From Oscillospiraceae bacterium (GTDB lineage Bacteria > Bacillota > Clostridia > Oscillospirales > UBA929), in contig WRIZ01000004.1 in NCBI GenBank assembly GCA_009782475.1, forward strand, positions 67,989 through 110,337: DNA of 42,349 bases. Direction: 5' to 3'. The position numbers and the translations under genes are program-made. How positions within the stretch are numbered: position 1 is the first letter of the stretch; each line of letters opens with the position of its first letter. Below, one piece after another: positions 1 through 7,310 of this stretch. The notes beneath the pieces were generated by a model that searched no databases, was not told the origin of the DNA, and worked only from the letters and a program-made list of their open reading frames with translations.

Positions 1-99
1 TCGTTTCATAATATCTAAGCTGACAAATCGCTTTCGCGGCTCTTTGGAACTTTGTGTATAGACGAAAATGTTGGTATCAAGAAACACTCTATCTTTCAT
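1..99 (-). CDS. PIN-domain toxin (VapC-like), 5' part only
   Basis: Only the first 33 codons lie in the window; the gene runs off the left edge. The start of the protein reads MKDRVFLDTNIFVY, which carries the first acidic residue of a PIN ribonuclease fold (the Asp of LDTN). PIN toxins of type II systems cleave RNA, often initiator tRNA. The start ATG (97-99) lies inside the end of the upstream antitoxin gene, an 11-bp overlap, so the two are translationally coupled. The family call rests on a short stretch plus the gene pairing. Confidence 0.7.
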   Translation of the reverse strand, partial: MKDRVFLDTNIFVYTQSSKEPRKRFVSLDIMKR

Positions 100-313
100 T
101 CGCTTCCTCCCTGTTGAATGTATATCCCGTTGTATCAATCGCAAAATAAGGAAAATCAGTTTTTTGTGAGAGATTCTCATTTTGGGTATTGTTCTTAGAA
201 AGGTTTTCTTGCATGAGGATTACCTTTACGTTGCCAAACAGCTTATTTCTAAATTCGGCAGGGACTTGGATAATCCCGTCAGTTAAAGAAGACTGAAATT
301 CATATGCTTCCAT
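89..313 (-). CDS. Antitoxin of a type II toxin-antitoxin pair
   Basis: A 74-residue protein encoded just before, and overlapping, the PIN toxin gene. Its first 35 residues (beginning MEAYEFQSSLTDGIIQVP) resemble the short beta-rich N-terminus of AbrB/SpoVT- or RelB-like antitoxins (a phrase of the form 'G.I.VP..'). The C-terminal half is polar, as expected for a toxin-wrapping tail. A strong AGGAGG site lies 7 bp upstream of the ATG. I infer binding and neutralisation of the PIN protein and autorepression from gene order and size; the antitoxin family is not certain. Confidence 0.6.
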   Translation of the reverse strand: MEAYEFQSSLTDGIIQVPAEFRNKLFGNVKVILMQENLSKNNTQNENLSQKTDFPYFAIDTTGYTFNREEANER

Positions 314-363
314 TTTACATCCTCCTGCAAATATCGCAATATGCCCGTTAGGTTAGCATACCC

Positions 364-1425
364 CTACCAGTCAATCGTTACAACCGGTTTGATCAAATCC
401 TTCGGTTTATCTTTCATCAGCATCAGGGCTTCCTCGATTTTGTCAAATCCTTTGAAACGATGGGTCAGCAGTTTGGAGGTGTCGATGCGTCCGGTTACCA
501 AAAGGGAAGCCAGTTTTTCCATTCTGAGTCTGCCGCCCGGCATCAACCCTCCGGCGATGGTCTTGTGACCCATGCCGACGCCCCACTCCGCCCGGGGGAT
601 ATTCAGATATTCCCCGTCGCCGAAGTAGTTGACGTTTCCGATACAGCCGCCCGGTTTGAGCATTTTGATGGCTGTTTCGAGAATCTCGCAGCCGCCCCCG
701 GCGATGATGACTTTATCGACGCCGATGCCGTTTGTTTGATCGAGTATCTGCTGCGCGATGTCGCCGTTTTTGTAGTTGATGATGTCTGTCGCGCCATATT
801 CTTTGGCGATCTTCACGCAGTCCGGCCTCGACCCGACGGCATATACATGGCTCGCCCCTTTCAAGACGGCTCCGGCCACGCCCATCAGGCCGACGGGGCC
901 GATCCCGATCACGCAGACGGTATCGCCGTATTCCACTTTGGCCAGTTCCGACCCGTGAAGCCCGGTCGGAACCATATCCGAGAGCATACAGGCGGCGGCG
1001 GGGTCAAGGCCGTCCGGCAGCAGGGCGAGGTTTCCGTCGGCGTCGTTGACATGGAAAAACTCCCCGAAAACGCCGTCTTTGAAATTGGAGAATTTCCAGC
1101 CGCCCAGCATCACACCCGAGTGCATGGCAAAACCGCCCTGCGCGGCGACGGAGTTCCAGTCCGGCGTGATGGCCGGGATGATGACCCGGTCGCCCGGCTT
1201 GAAGTCTTTGACTAGATTTCCGACCTCAACGACTTCGCCGACCGCCTCGTGGCCGAGGATCATGTCGCTCCTCTCGCCGATCGCCCCTTCCCATACGGTA
1301 TGTATGTCCGATGTGCAGGGCGCGACGGCAATCGGGCGGCATATGGCGTCCATCGGGCCGCAGTTCGGCCTCTCTTTCTCGATCCAGCCTGTTTTTCCGA
1401 TCCCCAGCATGGCGAAACCTCTCAT
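364..1425 (-). CDS. adh: NADP-dependent secondary alcohol (isopropanol) dehydrogenase
   Basis: A 353-residue zinc-type medium-chain dehydrogenase that should interconvert acetone/isopropanol and other ketone/secondary alcohol pairs with NADP(H), in the cytoplasm. It matches the Clostridium beijerinckii/Thermoanaerobacter enzyme along its length. The catalytic zinc ligands are C37, H59 and D150, with E60 beside them. The NADP-specific residues G198, S199, R200 and Y218 are at the same positions as in the C. beijerinckii enzyme. The open frame runs much further upstream, but homology begins at MRGFAML, and the GGGG of an SD site is 10 bp before that ATG (1423-1425). The alternative ATG at 1432-1434 sits directly against the SD. 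Transcribed alone, divergent from the PilZ gene. Confidence 0.93.
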   Translation of the reverse strand: MRGFAMLGIGKTGWIEKERPNCGPMDAICRPIAVAPCTSDIHTVWEGAIGERSDMILGHEAVGEVVEVGNLVKDFKPGDRVIIPAITPDWNSVAAQGGFAMHSGVMLGGWKFSNFKDGVFGEFFHVNDADGNLALLPDGLDPAAACMLSDMVPTGLHGSELAKVEYGDTVCVIGIGPVGLMGVAGAVLKGASHVYAVGSRPDCVKIAKEYGATDIINYKNGDIAQQILDQTNGIGVDKVIIAGGGCEILETAIKMLKPGGCIGNVNYFGDGEYLNIPRAEWGVGMGHKTIAGGLMPGGRLRMEKLASLLVTGRIDTSKLLTHRFKGFDKIEEALMLMKDKPKDLIKPVVTIDW

Positions 1426-1448
1426 TTGAATCATACCCCTTTCAACAT

Positions 1449-1477
1449 ATATCAAGACTGATTCCATTTTATCACAA
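1449..1477 (-). promoter_or_regulatory. Candidate sigma-A promoter of the alcohol dehydrogenase gene
   Basis: On the minus strand, TTGTGA (1472-1477), a 17-bp spacer, then TGATAT (1449-1454), about 25 bp before the start codon. The -10 is imperfect and a TAAAAT nearby could also serve, so this is a weak call. Confidence 0.35.
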
Positions 1478-1517
1478 ACGCGGCCATAAAGACAGCCTGT
1501 CTGTGTATATTTTTTCA

Positions 1518-1546
1518 TTGCGTCTTTCAGAAATGAATGATATAAT
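1518..1546 (+). promoter_or_regulatory. Sigma-A promoter of the PilZ/HD-GYP operon
   Basis: TTGCGT (1518-1523), exactly 17 bp, then a perfect TATAAT (1541-1546). Transcription would start near 1553, inside the first copy of the duplicated leader sequence and only about 30 bases before the PilZ start codon. Confidence 0.7.
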
Positions 1547-1595
1547 AAACCATCTATGCTGAAGGATGGGAGTGTAAACCATCTATGCTGAAGGA
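1546..1595 (+). repeat. 29-bp direct duplication of the PilZ gene start
   Basis: A 21-bp sequence (TAAACCATCTATGCTGAAGG plus A) occurs at 1546-1566 and again at 1575-1595, so the gene start has been duplicated with a period of 29 bp. The second copy holds the real ATG (1585). The first holds an ATG at 1556 that opens an 11-codon reading frame ending at TGA 1589-1591, which overlaps the real start in another frame. The GGGAG serving the real start (1568-1572) lies between the copies. Confidence 0.8.
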
Positions 1596-2133
1596 ATACA
1601 AAGGATGCCTCGCGCTCATCTACAATGAACAGGGCGATCTTTTGACGAGGGTTCGGATCCTTGAATACGACGAAGGCGAAAATTCGATTGAAGTGGAAGA
1701 GCTGCCTGAACTTCCTGTGGGCGGGCTGTGCGAAGTTATGATCCTCACGGCTCCCAAACCGTACGCCTATAGGGGCAGGGTGCATAAACGCGGCGGCCAT
1801 ATCGTGATCACCCTCTTTCAAGGGGGGGAGGCGGAGCACCGTCAGGAGACCCGCTATAAAATAGAGATGCCTGCCGACATTGAAAGCCTGGTTTGCGACG
1901 GCGTCGCCTATCCGCTGCACTCTTCGGTGGAAACACAGGTCGTCAACATCAGCCAAAGCGGGGTGCGCATCCGCGCCGATTATCACGCCTTGTCCGAAGG
2001 CGACAGAATCAAACTACATATCAAAGCCGGGGGGAAGGATAAGCTCCTCACGGCCGATGTGGTCAACCATAAAGACTCAGAAAGCGAATTCACAGAATTT
2101 GGATGCCATCTAGTGGGAGGAGAAGATGTCTGA
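1585..2133 (+). CDS. PilZ-domain protein, probable cyclic di-GMP receptor
   Basis: A 182-residue cytoplasmic protein. The C-terminal half has the two PilZ signature motifs: RQETR (RxxxR) and, about 50 residues on, NISQSG ((D/N)xSxxG), which in the family wrap an intercalated c-di-GMP dimer. The N-terminal 85 residues form a beta-rich domain like the YcgR-N/flagellar brake type, but I cannot assign it firmly. The gene overlaps the HD-GYP phosphodiesterase gene by 8 bp, so a c-di-GMP sensor and a c-di-GMP hydrolase are made together. The target (motility or surface polysaccharide) is not visible; a chemotaxis receptor lies 20 kb away. Confidence 0.85.
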   Translation: MLKEYKGCLALIYNEQGDLLTRVRILEYDEGENSIEVEELPELPVGGLCEVMILTAPKPYAYRGRVHKRGGHIVITLFQGGEAEHRQETRYKIEMPADIESLVCDGVAYPLHSSVETQVVNISQSGVRIRADYHALSEGDRIKLHIKAGGKDKLLTADVVNHKDSESEFTEFGCHLVGGEDV

Positions 2134-3214
2134 AGTAAAGCTGGATACCCTTTTCCCCGTGTCGATCAACCTTCTCTGTTCCGGCATGACCATCCCGCAT
2201 GACGTCCATGATGATGAAGCCAATCTTTTGATTTTGCGGGGCAATACGCTGGACGACGCCCAAATCGAGGCCATCCGCCGTTTGAACAAAGGCAAGGACA
2301 CCATCTATGTCACGGCCGAGACGCACAAAATGCTGCTGGAACACACTTTATCATGCGAAATTCCTAAAATAGCGAAGATCGAAGAAGAAACGGGATATAC
2401 CGAAGTCAAGGATGAAACGCTCAATCTGCTGATGGAGATTGAGCATTCAAACAATGTTTCAAAAGACAAACTGCATAACGTATCCGAAGGGTTATCCCAT
2501 AAGCTGGAGGTCACAAGACCCGATTTACTGGTGAGCATGATCAACACGCTTGCCCCGGAAGACGAGTATCTGCAGCGTCACAGCATCAACGTCGGCCTGC
2601 TGAACGGATTGCTGGGCAGATGGCTGGGGCTTCCGAAAAAAGTGGTCGATCAGTTGATCATGATCGGGCTGCTGCATGACTGCGGGAAAAAACTTGTCCC
2701 TCAAAAAGTGCTGAACGCGCCGCGTAAGCTGACCAAAGTGGAGTTTGAAGTCATTAAAATGCACGCGGTTCACAGCTATACCCTCTTAAAGGAATTTTCC
2801 GAAGAGGTGCGGCTGGCCGCGCGCGGCCACCATGAAAAAATCAACGGCCGCGGCTACCCCGACAACCTTTCCGCCGACGGCATCCCGATTGCCGCGAGGA
2901 TCACGGCTGTATCCGATATTTATGACGCCATGGTATCCCGCCGCGTCTATAAAGGGCCGAACAATCCGTTCCGTATCCTAGGACAACTCAGGGGAATGCG
3001 CGAAACCGAGCTTGACGCCCGGCTGGTTGACGTATTCACACAAAATATGCCCAAAGAACTGATTGAAAAACCGGTTATACTCTCCAACGGGGAGGTCGGC
3101 GTCATCGACTCGGTTGACGAGAACGATGTGGAGCATCCGTATATCCGCGTGCGTAATAAGGTCATCAAAAGCAATGAAAAGATCAACTGCGTGACCATGT
3201 ATATCGAAGAATGA
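2126..3214 (+). CDS. HD-GYP domain cyclic di-GMP phosphodiesterase
   Basis: A 362-residue protein. The HD-GYP domain spans about residues 125-305, with the HD metal pair at H184-D185 (in LLHDCGK), the second histidine pair H235-H236 (HHEKING) and the GYP signature at 243-245. The family hydrolyses c-di-GMP to pGpG or GMP with two or three metals. Residues 1-120 form an N-terminal region without transmembrane segments, and a small beta-rich tail (about 312-362, GEVGVIDSVDEN) follows the catalytic domain as in many clostridial members. Translation is coupled to the PilZ gene by an 8-bp overlap. Its stop codon abuts the stop codon of the convergent antiporter gene. Confidence 0.92.
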   Translation: MSEVKLDTLFPVSINLLCSGMTIPHDVHDDEANLLILRGNTLDDAQIEAIRRLNKGKDTIYVTAETHKMLLEHTLSCEIPKIAKIEEETGYTEVKDETLNLLMEIEHSNNVSKDKLHNVSEGLSHKLEVTRPDLLVSMINTLAPEDEYLQRHSINVGLLNGLLGRWLGLPKKVVDQLIMIGLLHDCGKKLVPQKVLNAPRKLTKVEFEVIKMHAVHSYTLLKEFSEEVRLAARGHHEKINGRGYPDNLSADGIPIAARITAVSDIYDAMVSRRVYKGPNNPFRILGQLRGMRETELDARLVDVFTQNMPKELIEKPVILSNGEVGVIDSVDENDVEHPYIRVRNKVIKSNEKINCVTMYIEE

Positions 3215-5197
3215 TCATTCTTCCGTTTGAAGCTGCGCCTCCAGCAGGGTAAGATTGGCCTGCATCTCTTTGGCTGTTTTCCATGAAAGCCGCCCCGCTT
3301 CCATCATTTGCTGGATCAGCACCCGCTCCATATAGAAGGCGCCGGACGCCACTTCAAAGACCATCTGCGCCTCTCCCGGCGCACTTTCGTTACCATTGTT
3401 CGTCAATCCCATCCGTGTTGACATCACTTGTTCATGCTCTGCGGCGATGATGGCGTAAGCCGGATCGTCTTTTTTGATGTTGAGCGCGTTGAGATTTTTC
3501 CGCATGATCCGGTCATTGATGACCTGCATATTCAGCAAGTCCTTTTTGCGCGGTTTGGCGTTCCTCAAATGGAACGACTCGATGAAATGCCGCACCGACC
3601 AGTTGAGAAGCTGGAAGGTGTTCATTTTTTTGCCCGTTTCGTTGATCAGCTTGTTGATCTCCTCGATGTGGCGTTCGGCGGCCGATTTGCTCATATTCCC
3701 CATTTCCACCATATGCAGGAGAATCTCCTTTTCCCCCAGTAAGATGTTTAGCCGGAAGGAGCGAATGCCGCGCATTTTGCGGGCTCTCTTCGATTGCTTG
3801 TAAAGGCGTGAGTAGTAATTGCGCACAATGATCTGCGTGGCGGTGAAATTCTCGTGCGTGATCTCTTTTTTGAGGCGTTCCACCACTTTTTGCAGAATCT
3901 CGTCTCGGGCTTCGCGCTCTGTTTCAACCAGTGACCTTTTCGTTCCCGGTTCGGCCAGCAGCGGCAACACAAAGTTTGTCATCAGCAAAGAGACAATGAT
4001 GACGCCGCCCGCGATCAGGATGATCAGGTCGCGTTCGGGGAATGCCTCGCCGTTGGACAAAAAGAGAGGGATAGAGAGGACGCTTGCCATCGAAACGGCA
4101 CCGCGCGCGCCCGCAACCGTGAAGATGATCCCCGATTTGATCCTTCCGATCGGGTGATTGGGGTCACTGTAGGTTTTTTTTCGAACCATGACGCACCACC
4201 ACAGGAACCGGATCACCGCAAAAGCGGCAAAAATCAACATCACATAGCCGACGATCAACCATCCGCCAATATTGTCTTCCCCGCTCATGAATGTACGCAG
4301 GATACGCAAAAGCTGCATTCCCAGCATGACAAAAACCAGCCCGTCCAAACTGAACGACAGGAATTCCCAGACATTCTCATTGGCTTTTTGCAGGTGCAGG
4401 ATTTCAGGGTTGAATTTATCCTGAAAGAGCGAATGGCAGATACCCGCGCTGAAAACAGCCAAAATACCGCTTGTGCCAAGCTCCTCCGCGACCATATAGA
4501 TGATAAACGGCGTCATGACGCCGAGGGCGATATGCAGCGAGACGGTGTGTATATTCAGCGAATGCAGCCAGCGCACAAGAAGGTATTCAAGCATCGTCAG
4601 AACCATCCCGGCGGCCAAACCGCCAAAGGCCAAAATCAGGAATCGCCCCAACCCCTGAAAGAGGTTGAAAGAGCCTGTCGCGGCGGCGGCAATGGCGAAT
4701 TGAAAGCATACGATGCCGGTCGCGTCGCTGATGATCGACTCGCCCGACAGAATGCTTACGATCCTGCGCGGAAGAGCCGCCCGGTGAGCGACGGACTCCA
4801 CGGCCACGGTGTCGGTGGGGCCCAAAGCCCCCGCAAGCGCGAACGCCGCCGCCAGAGAAATGGTCGGAATGATCGCGTTAAGAAGGTATCCCACGGCAAT
4901 GGCGGTTATAAACACCAACACGACAGACACCATGATAATGGGTTTTATCATGGTCTGCATGGTCTTTTTATCCGCCGTCCTAGTGGTCTGGAAAACCAGC
5001 GGGGAGAGGAATAAAACAAAGAACAGCTCGGGTTCAAGTTCAAGCGAAAAGTCTGTGATACTGTAGGAAATGACAGCGATCAGAATGCCCAGAATGATCT
5101 GCACAAGCGGAACCGATAATGTGGGAAGGAAGTGATTGATTAAATTGGACAGCAAAACCGCCGCCAATAGGATCAATATAAAGTTAAAAACAAACAC
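3215..5197 (-). CDS. Na+/H+ antiporter, CPA1 (NhaP) family
   Basis: A 660-residue membrane protein with about twelve hydrophobic segments in residues 1-415 and a long, charged, helical cytoplasmic tail (about 420-660). CPA1 core motifs are visible: GPTDTVAVES and GESIISDATGIV, containing the acidic residues that carry Na+ and H+. It should exchange monovalent cations for protons in pH and sodium homeostasis. The start is a GTG (5195-5197) with AGGTG 7 bp upstream. The preceding response-regulator gene ends 4 bp before it, so the two are co-transcribed. The stop codon touches that of the convergent HD-GYP gene, leaving no room for a terminator. Confidence 0.88.
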   Translation of the reverse strand: MFVFNFILILLAAVLLSNLINHFLPTLSVPLVQIILGILIAVISYSITDFSLELEPELFFVLFLSPLVFQTTRTADKKTMQTMIKPIIMVSVVLVFITAIAVGYLLNAIIPTISLAAAFALAGALGPTDTVAVESVAHRAALPRRIVSILSGESIISDATGIVCFQFAIAAAATGSFNLFQGLGRFLILAFGGLAAGMVLTMLEYLLVRWLHSLNIHTVSLHIALGVMTPFIIYMVAEELGTSGILAVFSAGICHSLFQDKFNPEILHLQKANENVWEFLSFSLDGLVFVMLGMQLLRILRTFMSGEDNIGGWLIVGYVMLIFAAFAVIRFLWWCVMVRKKTYSDPNHPIGRIKSGIIFTVAGARGAVSMASVLSIPLFLSNGEAFPERDLIILIAGGVIIVSLLMTNFVLPLLAEPGTKRSLVETEREARDEILQKVVERLKKEITHENFTATQIIVRNYYSRLYKQSKRARKMRGIRSFRLNILLGEKEILLHMVEMGNMSKSAAERHIEEINKLINETGKKMNTFQLLNWSVRHFIESFHLRNAKPRKKDLLNMQVINDRIMRKNLNALNIKKDDPAYAIIAAEHEQVMSTRMGLTNNGNESAPGEAQMVFEVASGAFYMERVLIQQMMEAGRLSWKTAKEMQANLTLLEAQLQTEE

Positions 5198-5201
5198 CGG
5201 A

Positions 5202-6140
5202 TCACACCTGCTTTTTCAATAGCTGTTCCGCGGCGCGGGCAATGTCGTCGTAATCGCCGCACAACAGCCGGTCGGTCATCCCGTCAAGCCGCTCTTTTAC
5301 ATAGAACGGCCAGTTTTTGCTTTTTAACTCGTTGAGGGCTTGCTTCACAGTGCCTATATCCATCATCCGGCACGCCTCGATGATTGTTTCCAGCCGCGGG
5401 CGCAGATACGCATCGTCAGCCTCCCCGTGATGATTGCTCCCGGCGGGCTGTTCGGCGAGCCTGCCGATGACGGTTCGCAGCCGGGTCAAGAACTCAGGCG
5501 TTTGGGCGGCCATCACGGCGGTGTCCCTGTTTCGTCCCGCCAGCTCCAGCGTATGGGCGGCGTCCGACAATCCGGGCTCGGATATGTTGGCCAGCACCCC
5601 TTTCAGCCCGTGGGTCTGGGATGTGAAATGCTTCCAATCCTCTTCCCCGAAACCATCCTTTTTCAGCAGAGATTCCAGCACGGCCGCGCCTTTGCGGGCG
5701 TCATAGAGAAAAGACCGCGTCATGGTTCCGCTGAGGTGCGGCGTTTGCTCCGCCGGAGCAAACGCCGGCAGATCGGCGATAAACCGTTTCAGTATGGTTT
5801 CCAGTTGGGGCGGGTCGATGGGTTTTGCCACAAAGCCGTCAAAACCGTTTTCGGTGAACAGGTCAAGTTCGTCGTCGGAGTTTGCGGACAGCGCGACGAT
5901 CGGAGCCGTATACCCCAGCCCGCGCATCAATTTTGTTGTTTCCAGCCCGTCCAAATCGGGCATCATATGATCCATGAATACCACGCTGTAAACCTTGCCG
6001 GCTTTGACCCGCTCCAACGCTTCATAGCCGCCGGAAACCGTTTCGACCGACAGATGATACGGCGTTAACAGGGTTTTGGCAACGTGCAGGTTTAATTCGG
6101 CGTCATCCACAACCAATACGGTTCCGGCAGTTTGTTCCAT
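5202..6140 (-). CDS. Response regulator with receiver and HPt domains
   Basis: A 312-residue cytoplasmic phosphorelay protein. Residues 6-122 are a CheY-like receiver with acidic pair D12-D13, phospho-acceptor D57 and K106. Residues about 140-235 look like a histidine phosphotransfer domain, with THGLKG providing the phosphorylatable H177. The last 60 residues form a helical region of unknown role. No DNA-binding or enzymatic output is present, so it probably relays phosphate between proteins. It lies 7 bp after the single-domain regulator gene and 4 bp before the antiporter gene. The partner kinase is not in the window. Confidence 0.85.
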   Translation of the reverse strand: MEQTAGTVLVVDDAELNLHVAKTLLTPYHLSVETVSGGYEALERVKAGKVYSVVFMDHMMPDLDGLETTKLMRGLGYTAPIVALSANSDDELDLFTENGFDGFVAKPIDPPQLETILKRFIADLPAFAPAEQTPHLSGTMTRSFLYDARKGAAVLESLLKKDGFGEEDWKHFTSQTHGLKGVLANISEPGLSDAAHTLELAGRNRDTAVMAAQTPEFLTRLRTVIGRLAEQPAGSNHHGEADDAYLRPRLETIIEACRMMDIGTVKQALNELKSKNWPFYVKERLDGMTDRLLCGDYDDIARAAEQLLKKQV

Positions 6141-6147
6141 AACGGCG

Positions 6148-6582
6148 TCACATCCCCGCTTTTTCGAGCTTGGCGGTTAATTCGTTGATTTTATCCGCTT
6201 GCGCCCGGATTATATCAATGGTTTGCAAGTGGTTTCGGATGCGGTTGATCAGCACCGGTTCGGAGAAAGGCTTTGTGATGAAGTCCGCCGCCCCCAGCTC
6301 AATGCCGTAAGCCTCGGTGTCGGAATCGGTCAGCCCGGTGAGGAAAATAACGGGGATGGATGCCGTCCGGCTGTTTTCTTTCAAGAATTTCATGGCTTCC
6401 AGCCCGTCCATTTCCGGCATGTCAATGTCCAGCAGGATCAAATCGGGAATGACTTTTTCCAGCACCGTGAACATTTTTGCCGCGGACGACAGCGTTATCA
6501 CAAGGAAATGCTTTTCCAGCACTTCTTCTACTTTGGCGAGATTGGTTACATTATCATCAACCATAAAGATCGTTTTTTTCAT
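6148..6582 (-). CDS. Single-domain response regulator (CheY/PleD-receiver type)
   Basis: A 144-residue receiver domain followed by a short coiled-coil tail (QADKINELTAKLEKAGM). It has the acidic pair D9-D10, phospho-acceptor D52 in LLDIDMPEMDG, a Thr switch residue in FLTGLTD, and K105 in TKPF. With no output domain it most likely signals by protein contact, possibly to the receiver-HPt protein encoded next. A GGAGGG site lies a few bases before the ATG. It is the first gene of a three-gene operon. Confidence 0.88.
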   Translation of the reverse strand: MKKTIFMVDDNVTNLAKVEEVLEKHFLVITLSSAAKMFTVLEKVIPDLILLDIDMPEMDGLEAMKFLKENSRTASIPVIFLTGLTDSDTEAYGIELGAADFITKPFSEPVLINRIRNHLQTIDIIRAQADKINELTAKLEKAGM

Positions 6583-6609
6583 TCTTGTCCCTCCGTCTTA
6601 ACCCAGCTT

Positions 6610-6638
6610 ATCGTATCATATGCCAACCGTTTGTGCAA
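6610..6638 (-). promoter_or_regulatory. Sigma-A promoter of the response regulator/antiporter operon
   Basis: Minus strand: TTGCAC (6633-6638), a 17-bp spacer, TACGAT (6610-6615), about 28 bp before the start codon of the CheY-like gene. It is divergent from the promoter of the helix-turn-helix gene; the two -35 boxes are about 29 bp apart. Confidence 0.6.
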
Positions 6639-6666
6639 GGGGAAGTTAAACTTGAAACAAAAACAC

Positions 6667-6695
6667 TTGCCTTTGGGTTCGTTATGGTATATAGT
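6667..6695 (+). promoter_or_regulatory. Sigma-A promoter of the HTH/GH9 operon
   Basis: TTGCCT (6667-6672), 17 bp, TATAGT (6690-6695). Transcription would begin near 6702, giving a 36-base leader with AGGAGG at 6722-6727, 10 bp before the ATG at 6738. Confidence 0.65.
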
Positions 6696-6737
6696 AGATA
6701 CAGTACCCATTAAAAACCATGAGGAGGTCATCCCAAC

Positions 6738-7310
6738 ATGCCTGTTACAAATGAAATCATCTCTGGGTTGAAACAATCCAACGTGAGCAAAGACATAGAT
6801 AAAACAAAACAACGGGTCAAAGAAGACTTTTTGGCGTCAAAGAACAAGCAAAAGACAGCGATTGTAGAACTGTCCGGGTTGAAGCGCACATCCATCTACC
6901 GCGTTTTCAGGGAAGGGGCGGTGAGCGCGAAAATCGTTCTTTCCATGGCGCAGATCCTCAATGTCGCCCCGAATTACTACACAGGGGAAACAGAAGAGCG
7001 GGGTTCGTTCAGCGATGAACAGCTCCAAGCCTTCCTGATTGCCAAAGGGTATCCCAAACTGGCGCATCTCGCCGCGGCTCCCCGCAAATCCCGTTCCGAT
7101 GCAAAATCGGAAAAGGACGACACGGCACAACAGGACAACCTCCTGTTCTCCTCGGCGTTCTCCAACTCAGCCGAACTGGAGAAGGCTGTTTCCGAAATCG
7201 ATTCGGAAGAAGCCGTTCAACTGCTGCGCGCCCTGCTGATTCGTGCGAAAGCCGGAGGGAAAGCCGCGCAGACCGCCGAGCTTGTCAAACGCTGCCTGAT
7301 GATGCAGTGA
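6738..7310 (+). CDS. Helix-turn-helix DNA-binding protein
   Basis: A 190-residue protein. Residues about 38-85 form an XRE/lambda-repressor-like helix-turn-helix (KTAIVELSGLKRTSIYRVFREG, then SMAQILNVAPNYYTGE). A charged linker follows, and the last 50 residues are helical (EEAVQLLRALLIRAKAGG). It should act as a transcription regulator in the cytoplasm; no ligand-binding domain is recognisable. Its TGA overlaps the GTG start of the GH9 gene (GTGA), so regulator and glycosidase are made from one message. I see no obvious inverted operator at its own promoter. Confidence 0.7.
   Translation: MPVTNEIISGLKQSNVSKDIDKTKQRVKEDFLASKNKQKTAIVELSGLKRTSIYRVFREGAVSAKIVLSMAQILNVAPNYYTGETEERGSFSDEQLQAFLIAKGYPKLAHLAAAPRKSRSDAKSEKDDTAQQDNLLFSSAFSNSAELEKAVSEIDSEEAVQLLRALLIRAKAGGKAAQTAELVKRCLMMQ

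Noticed and set aside
460-1215. A 251-codon open frame on the plus strand inside the alcohol dehydrogenase gene
   Set aside because: It is the complement of a GC-rich gene with intact catalytic residues; no ribosome site and no recognisable domain.
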